A DNA stretch of 55,373 nt from Desulfuromonas sp. (GTDB lineage Bacteria > Desulfobacterota > Desulfuromonadia > Desulfuromonadales > Geothermobacteraceae), in the NCBI GenBank assembly GCA_002868905.1, contig PKUA01000005.1, forward strand, positions 30,636-86,008. The letters are read 5' to 3'. Of the stretch, positions 24,996-33,385 are shown one piece after another. The notes under the pieces were generated by a model. The model was not told the origin of the DNA. It searched no databases and saw only the letters and a list, made by a program, of their open reading frames with translations. A program made the position numbers and the translations under genes. Position 1 is the stretch's first letter; every line of letters starts with the position of its first letter.

Positions 24996-25781
24996 TCAGA
25001 AATCGTCGAGGTCGTCGAGACCGAGATCGTCGGCGGTGATTCCGTCGTCTTTTTCCGGTTTTTTCTTCGGCTTGGGAACATCCTTGTCAAGTTCATCGAG
25101 GCCGAGCAGGTCAGCGGTCAATCCACCCTTTTCCTTTTTGGGCGGTTCGGGCTCTTCGACCGGCAGCACGTCGACTTCCGGGAGGTCCTCCTCCGTCACC
25201 GGCTCCGGCTCAACCGCTTTTTCAGGGCCATCCTCGGCATCCCCCTCCATGGTCAACTCACCGTCACGCATCTTCTCATCGAAAATCCGCAAGGCATCCA
25301 TCAACACCGCCTGGATGTCGACACTCACTTCATGTTCGATATTGTCGGGGTAGTATTGGAACCCGTCCTTTGCCACCTCGTCAGAGGCCTCGAGGCGGAA
25401 GGTCCCCTGGTTCCAGGTCAGAATCTCGACGATGACCATCTCGATCAGGTATTTAAGACCCTTGTAGGCATCCTCTTCCTTGACCAGCCCGAGATCGATC
25501 ATGGTGACAATCAGCGGCTTTCGACTCTGCCCTCCCGCGCTTTGTGCCTGCAACGCCTTTTTCAGAGAAGCTGCATTGATCACCTTACGGGAGATCAGAA
25601 TTTCGCCGATGCGCATCGCGGGGTCGATGTGCCCGCCACTGACGATATACCCGCCCTTGAACACCAGCTGACACTCACCGCGGCGGCCATTCAGGTGCAG
25701 AATCCCCGAGGATCTGGTGTTGTGCAACAGTTGGATAACATCGACCAACGGGACATGTTTCAAGTCACCGGAAAATGACAA
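24996..25781 (-). CDS. DUF4388 (PATAN) domain protein
   Basis: 261 aa. The N-terminus SFSGDLKHVPLVDVIQLLHN and the following ILHLNGRRGECQLVFKGGYIVSG are the PATAN/DUF4388 fold, common in Geobacter-like genomes. The middle has a second all-helical domain (KKALQAQ to TWNQGTFRLEASDE). The tail is a low-complexity acidic/proline-rich region ending in repeats of ADxLGLDxLDD. The start is uncertain: TTG 25781 puts the domain at residue 2 and has GCGAGG 9 nt upstream, but the frame stays open to 25964. Probably a regulatory adaptor; its exact role is unknown. Confidence 0.8.
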   Translation of the reverse strand: MSFSGDLKHVPLVDVIQLLHNTRSSGILHLNGRRGECQLVFKGGYIVSGGHIDPAMRIGEILISRKVINAASLKKALQAQSAGGQSRKPLIVTMIDLGLVKEEDAYKGLKYLIEMVIVEILTWNQGTFRLEASDEVAKDGFQYYPDNIEHEVSVDIQAVLMDALRIFDEKMRDGELTMEGDAEDGPEKAVEPEPVTEEDLPEVDVLPVEEPEPPKKEKGGLTADLLGLDELDKDVPKPKKKPEKDDGITADDLGLDDLDDF

Positions 25782-26045
25782 CTGTTTCAACCTCGCGCTT
25801 TGATCAATAAAGACAGATAATGTCGGAAAAACCAGGTCGCGTGACACGGAAACCACGTGCTGCCGTGGTCTGCTGAAACGGTCAAACCGCTCCCGGCCCG
25901 CAACGACCGTGCTATTAAACTTGAAATGGCCAAAAAATTCAAGCGTTGCGAAGATTTCATCCACTCAGCCGTTTTTGACCGGCATCAAAGCAATATCCGG
26001 TCATTTCGTGCAGACTGGGTTCAACTTAAATCAAGGGGAACACAG

Positions 26046-26213
26046 ATGATAACAACCACCGAAGCGATTGCAACGACCCTGATCTGGGCTCTGACCGCCT
26101 GCGGACTCTTCTTCGGCATCCGCGGCGCCTTGAAACGGCATCGCAGAAACCGCAATACGCCTCCCGAAAACCACCCACCCAAACCCGCCGACCAAGATCA
26201 ACATTCTACCTAA
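26046..26213 (+). CDS. Small single-pass membrane protein, 55 aa
   Basis: ATG 26046 follows AAGGGGA. One hydrophobic segment (about residues 8-28, IATTLIWALTACGLFFGIRGA) is followed by a strongly basic stretch KRHRRNRN and a proline-rich tail, giving an N-out/C-in topology by the positive-inside rule. No family recognised. Too small for firm support by coding statistics. Confidence 0.55.
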   Translation: MITTTEAIATTLIWALTACGLFFGIRGALKRHRRNRNTPPENHPPKPADQDQHST

Positions 26214-26280
26214 ACTTGCAAAAAACAAGGATTTTGCTAGGGTATATACTGACCATTACCCCTAGCGAAAGGAGTTTAGC

Positions 26281-26709
26281 ATGAGTTTGTTCGGCCGGAT
26301 GTTTGGCGGAAGAGAAAATTACCCCGACCTCGATCCCAACACCTCTGCCGCCGAAAAAATCGCCAGTATTGAAGCTCACCTCGAGAAAATAGCGAAGGAC
26401 TACAAGGAGCCGCTTGAAGTGGTTCCGGGACGGGACGCGACCTATGTATTCATCGGCAAGCCGCCGAAAAAATTCGGTGTCGCCTGGATTGAAGACGGTG
26501 AGGTCAAGAACTTCCAGACCCTGGCCAAAGAGCAAGGTGTCCAGGCTGGGGTGCTCCAGAGCATGGGTGAGAAATTACGCTCAGCCTACGAGCGCAACAT
26601 TGAAGCGGAACGGTTCACCGCCCACCTCGACAACTGCGATATCACCGTGACCCCTTGCACCGACCTGATGGAAGAGGTCGACGAGATCATCGGCGACACG
26701 CTTCACTGA
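26281..26709 (+). CDS. Conserved hypothetical protein, 142 aa
   Basis: Soluble, mixed alpha/beta by composition: a basic N-terminus (MSLFGRMFGGRENYPDLDP), a helix with AAEKIASIEAHLEKIA, then strands such as ATYVFIGKPPKKFGVAWIEDG. The pair of cysteines in DNCDITVTPC may be functional. ATG after GAAAGGAG. Followed by a good terminator. Not a recognised family; the look is of a conserved deltaproteobacterial protein. Confidence 0.78.
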   Translation: MSLFGRMFGGRENYPDLDPNTSAAEKIASIEAHLEKIAKDYKEPLEVVPGRDATYVFIGKPPKKFGVAWIEDGEVKNFQTLAKEQGVQAGVLQSMGEKLRSAYERNIEAERFTAHLDNCDITVTPCTDLMEEVDEIIGDTLH

Positions 26710-26731
26710 CCGATCGATCGCAGAGTACGGC

Positions 26732-26754
26732 AGCCCGGCCAACATGGTCGGGCT
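26732..26754 (+). terminator. Rho-independent terminator
   Basis: AGCCCGGCC pairs with GGTCGGGCT (one G-T pair), then six T. It ends the 142-aa gene. Confidence 0.85.
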
Positions 26755-26853
26755 TTTTTATGGGGACTGGTTCTTTTTGTTTAAAAAGTGCCTGTCGCCA
26801 TATTTTGTTCTCACCCTAATCAACCAAACTCACAAAAATTGAGGACACCCGAC

Positions 26854-27660
26854 TCAGCGCTTCCGCCCCTGCAGATGAACGAACCAGTAAGCGAAACCGA
26901 CGAAGACCACTCCGCCGATGATATTTCCGAGGGTGACGGGAATCAGGTTGGTGATGAAGAAGCTGGACCATTCGAGTCCAGGAGCTTCCAGCCCGAGTCG
27001 GGCTTTGAGGAGCAACCCGGTGGGGATGAAGTACATGTTAGCCACCGAGTGCTCGAAGCCGCTGGCGACGAAGGCCATGATCGGCATATAGCAGGCAAAC
27101 ATCTTGCCCGTGATATCCCGCGCGGCGGTCGCCATGAAGACCGCCAGGCAGACCAGCCAGTTACAGAGGATTCCCCTGATCAGGGCGACACCGAAAGGGA
27201 GCTGACACTTGGCGGCGGCGATGCCGACGGCATGCTCGGCGACACGCCCGGTCTGCCACAGCTCGGACTGGACCATCAGCCAGGCGAAGAAGAGCGACCC
27301 GACCAGGTTACCGAGAATCACGACAACCCAGTTCCTGGCGATCTTGCTCCAGGGGATGTGCCCTTCCAGGGCAGCCTTGGGGAGCAAAGAGTTGCCGGTG
27401 AACAGCTCGGCGCCGCAGATCACCACCAGCATCAAGCCGAGAGAGAAGACGCTTCCACCGAGCAGCCGGGTCACGCCGACGCCGAGATGCTGCGACGCGT
27501 CGGAGGTCACCAGCGTCGCCAGCTCCGCGCCGAAGGCGATATAGAAACCGGCCAGCAGGCTCAGGACAATGGTCTTGAGAATCGGTTGGGTGAGAATCCG
27601 GCGGCCGTTTTCGGCGATTGTCAGGGCCGTTTCGGCGGGGGTCAGAAAACGTCTCTCCAT
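26854..27660 (-). CDS. Formate/nitrite transporter family channel (FocA/NirC)
   Basis: 268 aa with six helices. Family landmarks: ICGAELFTGNS (Omega-loop, first helix break), LCNWLVCLAVF, and SGFEHSVANMYFIP with the central-gate His. These are pentameric channels for formate, nitrite or hydrosulfide; which one cannot be told here. There is no pyruvate-formate lyase or nitrite reductase beside it. The start is weakly supported by GAGAGTG upstream. Confidence 0.92.
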   Translation of the reverse strand: MERRFLTPAETALTIAENGRRILTQPILKTIVLSLLAGFYIAFGAELATLVTSDASQHLGVGVTRLLGGSVFSLGLMLVVICGAELFTGNSLLPKAALEGHIPWSKIARNWVVVILGNLVGSLFFAWLMVQSELWQTGRVAEHAVGIAAAKCQLPFGVALIRGILCNWLVCLAVFMATAARDITGKMFACYMPIMAFVASGFEHSVANMYFIPTGLLLKARLGLEAPGLEWSSFFITNLIPVTLGNIIGGVVFVGFAYWFVHLQGRKR

Positions 27661-27883
27661 AACATGACACTCTCAAAGCTCGGCGGCCATGGCGACTGCG
27701 AGCCATGCCTCCCGGGTTGAAAACAAGCAACACATTCAAGGCGATGAATTTTACGCGAAAGCGGCTTATCCCTCGGCCACACAATCGACCGGGAGCCACC
27801 GCCTCTCCCTTCTACCCCAAGCCCACGACCTTGTCAAACCCTCCGCAGAGAGCGTTTCGGATCAGTTCAGAACGGCTCCGGCG

Positions 27884-28162
27884 TCACCCGGCAACCAGAT
27901 CGGCGTAGTCCGGATGGCGCTCCAGGTAACTCTTGACGAAGGGGCAGACCGGGTCGACCTTAAGCTCATTGGCCCTGGCAAAGTCGAGGGCGAACTTGAC
28001 CAGTTTGCTCCCGAGGCCGCGACCACCGAGCTCTTCCGGCACCCCGGTATGCACCAGGGCCATGGTCTGGCCGTCGATCTTATATTCAATCACGGCGAGG
28101 AAGCCGTCGATCTCCGCTTCGAAGCGGTTGGCTGTTTCATTTCTGATGATCTCGATATCCAT
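27884..28162 (-). CDS. Small GNAT-like acetyltransferase (YjdJ/PF14542 type)
   Basis: 92 aa. The mini-GNAT fold: FEAEIDGFLAVIEYKIDGQTMALVHTGVPEELGGRGLGSKLVKFALDFARANELKVDPVCPFVKSYL in outline, with the acetyl-CoA loop GRGLGSKLV and Cys/Tyr near CPFVKSYLERHP. ATG 28162 has GGGAG upstream; the frame is open further but without a site. The function (acceptor) is unknown. The C-terminus HPDYADLV is typical. Confidence 0.85.
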   Translation of the reverse strand: MDIEIIRNETANRFEAEIDGFLAVIEYKIDGQTMALVHTGVPEELGGRGLGSKLVKFALDFARANELKVDPVCPFVKSYLERHPDYADLVAG

Positions 28163-28271
28163 CACATTCTCCCATCGAAGCCGAGTGACAACAGACAAAC
28201 AGTTTCGTTCTTATATCATTCCGAAAAAGAAAGCGTAACTCTGGCGTTGCAAAAACGGTCCCCCAACCGGT

Positions 28272-28295
28272 GGAGCAAGAAATACTTTTGCTCCG
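28272..28295. other. Hairpin in the gap before the CNNM gene
   Basis: GGAGCAA and TTGCTCC flank about 10 nt. Lies in the 210-bp divergent gap; possible operator or structured leader. Confidence 0.35.
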
Positions 28296-28372
28296 GGCAG
28301 GTTCTGTTATGGTAAGGAAAGAACGATGGCTTTCCATGTTATAGGATTTTTCACTGACATAGGGTTTTGTTC

Positions 28373-29428
28373 ATGCTGCTACTCATAACCTACGTCCTGG
28401 TCGCCCTCGGCTTCTCTTTCCTCTGCTCCATCGCGGAGGCGGTCCTGCTCAGTGTCACCACCCCCTACATCACCCTGCTCGAGTCGCGACAGAAAAAGTC
28501 CGGCCCGCTGCTGCGCCAGCTCAAGAAGGACATCAACAAACCGCTGGTCGCCATCCTGACCCTCAACACCATCGCCCACACGGTGGGAGCCGCCGGGGCC
28601 GGGGCCCAGGCGGCGGCGGTGTTCGGCAACAACTATGTCGGGGTCGCCTCGGCGATCCTCACCCTGCTGATCCTGGTTTTCTCCGAGATCATTCCCAAAA
28701 CCCTCGGTGCCCACCATTGGCGCAGCCTCGCACCCTCGACCGCCTACGGACTCCGGCTCCTGATTTTGCTGCTCTACCCCTTTGTCAAGCTGACGGAGAT
28801 GATGACCCGCAACCTGACCGAAGGTCCCACCCTGCGCGGGGTCAACCGGATGGAACTGGCGGCCCTCGCTGAAATCGGCGGGGAAGAAGGGACCCTGGCA
28901 GACCAGGAGTCGGCCATTTTCCAGAACCTGCTCCGTTTGCGTGAAACGCCGGCCAGGGCCGCCATGACCCCGCGAACCGTGGTTTTCTCGATTCCCGAGG
29001 GAATGACGGTCAAGGAGTATTTTGAGCAGTTTGAAGCGAAGCCGTTCTCCAGGATTCCACTTTATCGCGACGGCATCGAAGACATCACCGGCTTTGTCCT
29101 GCGCAGCGATCTCCTCCTGGCCCGGGCCCGGGGTGAGCAGATGCGCCCGGCTGTCGACTTCAACCGCCCCATCCCGAAAATTCCAGCCCAGGTCAACCTT
29201 TCCCACACCTTCGACCGTTTTCTGAAAGAGCGGGTCCACATCATGATGGTCGTGGATGAGTACGGGGGGTTCTCCGGTCTTCTCAGCCTTGAGGATATCC
29301 TGGAAACCATTCTCGGCTGTGAGATCGTCGATGAATTTGACCGGTCAGAAGATATGCAGCTTCTGGCGAGAAAGCTCTGGCGCAAACGGGCCAAAGACCT
29401 CGGGATTGACGTCGAAGAGGTCCCCTGA
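28373..29428 (+). CDS. CNNM/CorC-type membrane protein with CBS pair
   Basis: 351 aa. The N-terminal CNNM (DUF21) domain has four helices (about 1-25, 60-80, 88-115, 120-140) with FSFLCSIAEAVLLSV and VFSEIIPKTLGA. Then come the linker with MTPRTVVFS and two CBS motifs (about 205-320; FSRIPLYRDGIEDITGFVL and VVDEYGGFSGLLSLEDILETILG). There is no C-terminal CorC/HlyC transporter-associated domain, so it is a shorter form. Members are linked to magnesium/divalent-cation homeostasis. Start ATG 28373 has AGGG about 8 nt upstream. Confidence 0.9.
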   Translation: MLLLITYVLVALGFSFLCSIAEAVLLSVTTPYITLLESRQKKSGPLLRQLKKDINKPLVAILTLNTIAHTVGAAGAGAQAAAVFGNNYVGVASAILTLLILVFSEIIPKTLGAHHWRSLAPSTAYGLRLLILLLYPFVKLTEMMTRNLTEGPTLRGVNRMELAALAEIGGEEGTLADQESAIFQNLLRLRETPARAAMTPRTVVFSIPEGMTVKEYFEQFEAKPFSRIPLYRDGIEDITGFVLRSDLLLARARGEQMRPAVDFNRPIPKIPAQVNLSHTFDRFLKERVHIMMVVDEYGGFSGLLSLEDILETILGCEIVDEFDRSEDMQLLARKLWRKRAKDLGIDVEEVP

Positions 29429-29545
29429 GGCACTCACCCCCCACCATTCATCCTGGCGGCTGTCAGAAACCTTGAGCGGGATGTCTTCCTGTAATCAAAC
29501 CGGGACCGATAAACCGGACGCCTTTTATTGTTTCGCTGATTAAGC

Positions 29546-29637
29546 ATTGAACTGTAGGGGCGGCGCTTGCTCCGCCCTGGGGCGCGGCAAGCAGCGCCCC
29601 TACCAATTCAGGATTTGGATAGTTATCCACTGGAGCC
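29546..29637. repeat. Dispersed palindromic repeat, family A
   Basis: 92 bp, the clearest copy: GTAGGGGCGGCGCTTGC pairs with GCAAGCAGCGCCCCTAC around TCCGCCCTGGGGCGCG. Close match to 13579-13667, including the flank catt-gaactg and the tail ccactggagc. It abuts the stop of the zinc/iron transporter gene, so it may serve as its terminator. Confidence 0.85.
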
Positions 29638-29640
29638 ATA

Positions 29641-30462
29641 TCAGAGAAACAGCAACAGGCTCAGCGCCATCACCACCATGCCGGCGACCAGTCCGTAGAG
29701 GGAATGATGGTGTCGCCCATATTCCCGGGCTGCCGGCAGAAGTTCATCGAGAGAGATAAAGACCATGATCCCGGCCACGCTGGCGAACACCACCCCGAAA
29801 ACCAGGTCTGTCATGAAAGGGAACAGCAGGAAGTAGCCGATCAAGGCGCCGAGCGGCTCGGAGAATCCGGAAAAGAACGAAAGGAAAAAGGCGGTGCGCC
29901 GACTGCCGGTCGCGTAGTAAACGGGAACCGAAACGGCGATCCCTTCGGGGATGTTGTGGATGGCGATCGCAACCGCGATCGGCAGACCGAGATCAGGGTC
30001 TCGCAACGCGACCGTGAAGGTCGCCAGCCCTTCGGGGAAATTGTGAATCGCGATGGCCAGGGCTGAGACCAGCCCCATGCGCATCAACTTCGGGTCGTAG
30101 TCGTCGAACCCGGCGCGCATTTCCTCGACGGAATGCATCTCGTGAGGATTCTCCTGGGACGGGACCAGCTTGTCGATCAGGCCGATCAGCAGCATCCCGC
30201 CGAAAAATCCGGCAACCGTCATCCACGAACTGGTTCGCAGGCCGAGGGTCGGCAACATGGCGTCACGCGCCTTGGCGAAAATCTCGACGAATGAGACATA
30301 GATCATCACCCCGGCCGAGAAGCCGAGAGCGGACGCAAGCAGCCGGGTATTAGTCCGCTTGGCGAAAAGGGCGACAGCGCTGCCGACACCGGTGGCGAGG
30401 CCGGCAAACAGCGTCAGGCCAAAGGCGAAAAATACGTTTTGCTGGAATAATTGATCGAGCAT
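29641..30462 (-). CDS. zupT: ZIP-family divalent metal transporter (ZupT-like)
   Basis: 273 aa, eight helices. Metal-binding helices IV and V carry [10 protein letters not shown] and [12 protein letters not shown], with a polar loop (about 105-125, [17 protein letters not shown]) between helices III and IV. Takes up Zn2+, Fe2+ or related cations. It starts 46 bp after the NAD-binding gene on the same strand, so it may be the third gene of that operon. The C-terminal half carries the ZupT-like [13 protein letters not shown]. Confidence 0.92.
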   Translation of the reverse strand: MLDQLFQQNVFFAFGLTLFAGLATGVGSAVALFAKRTNTRLLASALGFSAGVMIYVSFVEIFAKARDAMLPTLGLRTSSWMTVAGFFGGMLLIGLIDKLVPSQENPHEMHSVEEMRAGFDDYDPKLMRMGLVSALAIAIHNFPEGLATFTVALRDPDLGLPIAVAIAIHNIPEGIAVSVPVYYATGSRRTAFFLSFFSGFSEPLGALIGYFLLFPFMTDLVFGVVFASVAGIMVFISLDELLPAAREYGRHHHSLYGLVAGMVVMALSLLLFL

Positions 30463-30508
30463 GTCATTGTGTTCGGGCCGAATCGGCCCGCAAATTTCAT
30501 CGACTGGA

Positions 30509-30898
30509 TCAACCGATGCCGATATCGTTCGGGTGGTAATCAGGACCCAGGTCGGAGCGACCCGAGGCGAGACTGACTAACAGGCGACTGACGAGGTTGT
30601 GCATGATGACGGTTTTGCGATTGCCGACCCGGCTGAAATAATCCTTGATGTCCTGCTTGATCAGGGCGTCGCCGCTCACTTCGACCAGGATGTCGATCTC
30701 TTCGTTTTTCTCAACGAGCTGCATCGGCTCGGAAAAAACCGGTACATTGTGCTTCCTGGCGATGGCCAACCCTTCCGCTTCCGTGTCAGCATCCGCAACG
30801 CCGATTATTCGCACATAGCTCAACTTGACCAGCTCGTTTAAAACCGCGGTCCCGGCCCGGCCGGCCCCGATTACGGCCATCTGCACCCGCTTGTCCAT
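30509..30898 (-). CDS. Rossmann-fold NAD-binding domain protein (Gfo/Idh-like N-domain only)
   Basis: 129 aa. [18 protein letters not shown] is a GxGxxG-type dinucleotide motif, then IGVADAD as the second strand with an acidic cap, and [15 protein letters not shown]. The catalytic C-terminal domain of Gfo/Idh enzymes is missing, so this is a stand-alone nucleotide-binding module, not a truncation artefact (good AGGAGG before ATG, clean stop). It follows the DRTGG-domain gene by 34 bp, and the two are probably an operon. Role unknown; ligand sensing is a possibility. Confidence 0.8.
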   Translation of the reverse strand: MDKRVQMAVIGAGRAGTAVLNELVKLSYVRIIGVADADTEAEGLAIARKHNVPVFSEPMQLVEKNEEIDILVEVSGDALIKQDIKDYFSRVGNRKTVIMHNLVSRLLVSLASGRSDLGPDYHPNDIGIG

Positions 30899-30932
30899 TC
30901 TCGCCTCCTGTTATGGTCATAACCTGAAATGT

Positions 30933-32030
30933 TCAGGCAAAGACACGATCTATTGCGTCGAAATCAACCCGCAGCTCGGCCAACTGGAAAATCAAATCGA
31001 TTTTTTCCTTGTCATCGACCGAGATCTTGGAAACATCTTCGGAGATTTTTTCGTAAATTTCAGCAGTCGTGCTCTGATCCGTTCTCATGTAAGGAATATT
31101 GCTGCTCTCCAGGATACGCTGGGTGATTGGTCCGATCGGCTGTTTTCCGGGGATGATCAAGCCGACCAGTTTCTCATGGTATTCGGGAAACTGGTAAAGA
31201 TTGGCCATGGTCACCAGTAATTCATCCCGACTGGAGGTGACGATCAGCAGCGTGTCCTCCTTGAGCAACTCGACCACCCGCTGGGTCGACGGAGCCCCGA
31301 TCTGGATGTGATGAATAATCCGCTTGGCCTCGGACTTATTGCCATGCAGCGACAGGTCGAGGACCTTGGCAACCCTGCGCAGGGTCGGGTTGGCGAGGAT
31401 CGGTTGATAATTGAACCCACCCAGAACCTGGTAGGGTTTGTCGACCAGGGCACGCCGCAGATAGTCGAGATTGGTATCGCGTTTCTCCGGGATCAGCTTG
31501 TTGACGAAAACCGCCCGGACCGGCACCCCTTCCATTTCGAACAGGGCGGCATTAACCGACACACCGTCGATAACGTTGCCGACCCCCCCACCCGTGACCA
31601 ACATCACCGGGGCGCCCAGCAGCGTCGCGACCCGGGCGTTTGAAAGACCGAAAACCGAACCGACGCCGGGATGGCCCGAACCTTCGATCAGAAGAAAGTC
31701 ACACTCCTTCTCAATGGCGGCGACCCGCTCCACCAGGCGATTTTCCATCTCTTTCCGGTCGAGCTTCCCGTCAATCACATCCCGCGTCGTCTGCCGTTCG
31801 ACGACAACGGGAGACATACTGTCCAGCGGGAAAGGCAAGTCGAACACCTGGGCCATCAATGCCGCGTCCTTGTCAACGATCGTTCCCTTGACGGAGATCG
31901 GCTTGGGACCGAGCGGCTTGACAAAGCCGACGCGCGAGTATCGGTTCCGCGCCAGGTGCAGAAGGGAAAGACAAACCGTGGTCTTACCGATATTTTGACC
32001 TGTCGCTGCGACAAAAATTTTCCGCGCCAT
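30933..32030 (-). CDS. P-loop (BioD/CobB-like) protein with DRTGG domain
   Basis: 365 aa. The N-terminal AAA/dethiobiotin-synthetase-like domain has the P-loop ATGQNIGKTT and Asp/Glu in FLLIEGSGHPGVGS. A C-terminal DRTGG-type domain (about 220-340; TLLIVTSSRDEL, GLIIPGKQP) resembles the N-terminal half of long phosphotransacetylases. Start ATG 32030 follows TTTTGGAG; a TTG 12 nt earlier is unlikely. It shares an operon with the NAD-binding module. Whether it binds ATP, a nucleotide signal or acts as a regulator is unknown. Confidence 0.85.
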   Translation of the reverse strand: MARKIFVAATGQNIGKTTVCLSLLHLARNRYSRVGFVKPLGPKPISVKGTIVDKDAALMAQVFDLPFPLDSMSPVVVERQTTRDVIDGKLDRKEMENRLVERVAAIEKECDFLLIEGSGHPGVGSVFGLSNARVATLLGAPVMLVTGGGVGNVIDGVSVNAALFEMEGVPVRAVFVNKLIPEKRDTNLDYLRRALVDKPYQVLGGFNYQPILANPTLRRVAKVLDLSLHGNKSEAKRIIHHIQIGAPSTQRVVELLKEDTLLIVTSSRDELLVTMANLYQFPEYHEKLVGLIIPGKQPIGPITQRILESSNIPYMRTDQSTTAEIYEKISEDVSKISVDDKEKIDLIFQLAELRVDFDAIDRVFA

Positions 32031-32173
32031 GAATTTCTCCAAAAATGACTAGCGTCGTCCCGATCGATCGCAGGTAAACACTCACACCTGAAAACCGATT
32101 TTAATTTTTAATAAGTCTAGCAGGTCTTTTCCCCGAGGTCATCTTTCGTACGCGTCGTTTACGCTAATCAGGA

Positions 32174-32210
32174 AAAACGCCCCCGACCGGAAACCGATCG
32201 GGGGCGTTTT
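32174..32210 (-). terminator. Strong bidirectional terminator
   Basis: A 17-bp stem with one mismatch (AACGCCCCCGACCGG with CCGATCGGGGGCGTT) around a 3-nt loop, with A-rich and T-rich flanks on both sides. It ends the TPR gene (minus) and insulates the DRTGG operon. Confidence 0.9.
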
Positions 32211-32238
32211 GAAACTCTGGCAAATCAGTAAGTCTTGA

Positions 32239-32676
32239 TTACCTCATGCCGATTGCCGCCATAAATTTACCGAAATGCCTGTTCAAGGGGTGGTTCCGAT
32301 CAAGGCGGTGGAAGACCGGCTCGCGACGGAGACCGAGATACTCCAACTCTCTCATGATCGTCCGATTCGCCTCCATCCTCATCCCCTGGCGAAAAATCTT
32401 GATGGCAAATTGCTTCTGCCCGGCCAGCATATAAATTCGCCCCAGGTTCAGGTAATGAAGAGAACGTTCCGGCTCTTTTCTTTTCGCCTGTTGGCAGAGT
32501 TCGATCCCCTCGCGAATTTTACCTTTCTCCGCGGCGAGGCAATACCCGAGACAGGATTGGATTGTCGGGGTCAATTGATGTTTCGACGCCTCCTCGAACA
32601 ACAGCAATCCGGTCAGAGCATCCCCTTTCTCCACCGCCTTCATTCCTTCGTCGAGCAGATTTTGATAACTTTTCAT
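32239..32676 (-). CDS. TPR-type small repeat protein
   Basis: 145 aa, at least three helical-pair repeats: KSYQNLLDEGMKAVEKGDALTGLLLFEEA, then IQSCLGYCLAAEKGKIREGIELCQQA and SLHYLNLGRIYMLAGQKQFAIKIFRQG in outline, spacing about 34 residues. The tail is basic. GAGG with 8-nt spacing favours ATG 32676 over the ATG 6 nt before. A soluble scaffold protein; partner unknown. It lies 90 bp downstream of the YqaA-like gene on the same strand. Confidence 0.85.
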   Translation of the reverse strand: MKSYQNLLDEGMKAVEKGDALTGLLLFEEASKHQLTPTIQSCLGYCLAAEKGKIREGIELCQQAKRKEPERSLHYLNLGRIYMLAGQKQFAIKIFRQGMRMEANRTIMRELEYLGLRREPVFHRLDRNHPLNRHFGKFMAAIGMR

Positions 32677-32766
32677 GGTCATATCCTCTCACTTTATGCA
32701 GGGGACTTGTCCCTCTATTGTACCGCTTTCGAGGATATGAGCAATATCCGGTCCAACCTATTTTTT

Positions 32767-33222
32767 TTATATCCCAACATAAACCAGGTAGCCCACAGCG
32801 GCATACCTGGCCAGCTTTCCGGCCGTAACCAGCAGGACAAAACGGGCCAGGCCGACCCGCAAGACTCCGCCGAGCAGACAAAGAGGATCCCCGACAATCG
32901 GCACCCACGACAACAGCAACGACCAACTTCCGAGTCGCTCGTAGAGCCGTTCGGCCTTTTGACGACGCTCAGCGTCAATCGAGAGCACCCGCTCGACAAA
33001 AAACGTTCCCCCCCAAAGCCCTATGGCGTAGGTGGTCAAAGCCCCGAGAGAGTTGCCCGATGTCGCCACCAGGACACACCCGACCGGGTCCTGCCCTTGA
33101 AGGATCATCGCCGCCAACAGCCATTCGGACCCCAAAGGCAGCACCGTCGCCGCGAGAAAACTGACCAGAAACAATGCCCCCTGGCTAAAACCGGGGGTCC
33201 AGGCAATGGCATCAAACATCAC
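32767..33222 (-). CDS. YqaA/DedA-like (VTT) membrane protein
   Basis: 151 aa. Three to four helices with the YqaA signature LPLGSEWLLAAMI near the N-terminus, ATSGNSLGALTTYAIG in the re-entrant region and LGSWSLLLSWVPIVGDPLCLLGG. Short member of the SNARE-associated/VTT family, thought to move or flip lipids or to preserve membrane potential. The start is in a divergent gap with the acyltransferase gene. Confidence 0.87.
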   Translation of the reverse strand: MMFDAIAWTPGFSQGALFLVSFLAATVLPLGSEWLLAAMILQGQDPVGCVLVATSGNSLGALTTYAIGLWGGTFFVERVLSIDAERRQKAERLYERLGSWSLLLSWVPIVGDPLCLLGGVLRVGLARFVLLVTAGKLARYAAVGYLVYVGI

Positions 33223-33294
33223 GGTTTATCTTCAGGTGGAGAAAACTGAAGGGTTTTCGATATCATAACTCTTCCCTACCAGCCGATCTCGGTC

Positions 33295-33300
33295 TATAAT
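33295..33300 (+). promoter_or_regulatory. Candidate -10 box before the acyltransferase gene
   Basis: TATAAT at 33295-33300, 86 bp upstream of ATG 33386; a weak -35 (TTCCCT, 33272-33277) sits 17 bp before it. A TGACGTCA palindrome follows at 33317-33324. Confidence 0.45.
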
Positions 33301-33385
33301 CCTCACCAATCATTTATGACGTCATCAACAGGATTCTGTCGCAGGGTGCCGTCTTATTTTCAACCTGAGCAATTTCCCGAGGATC

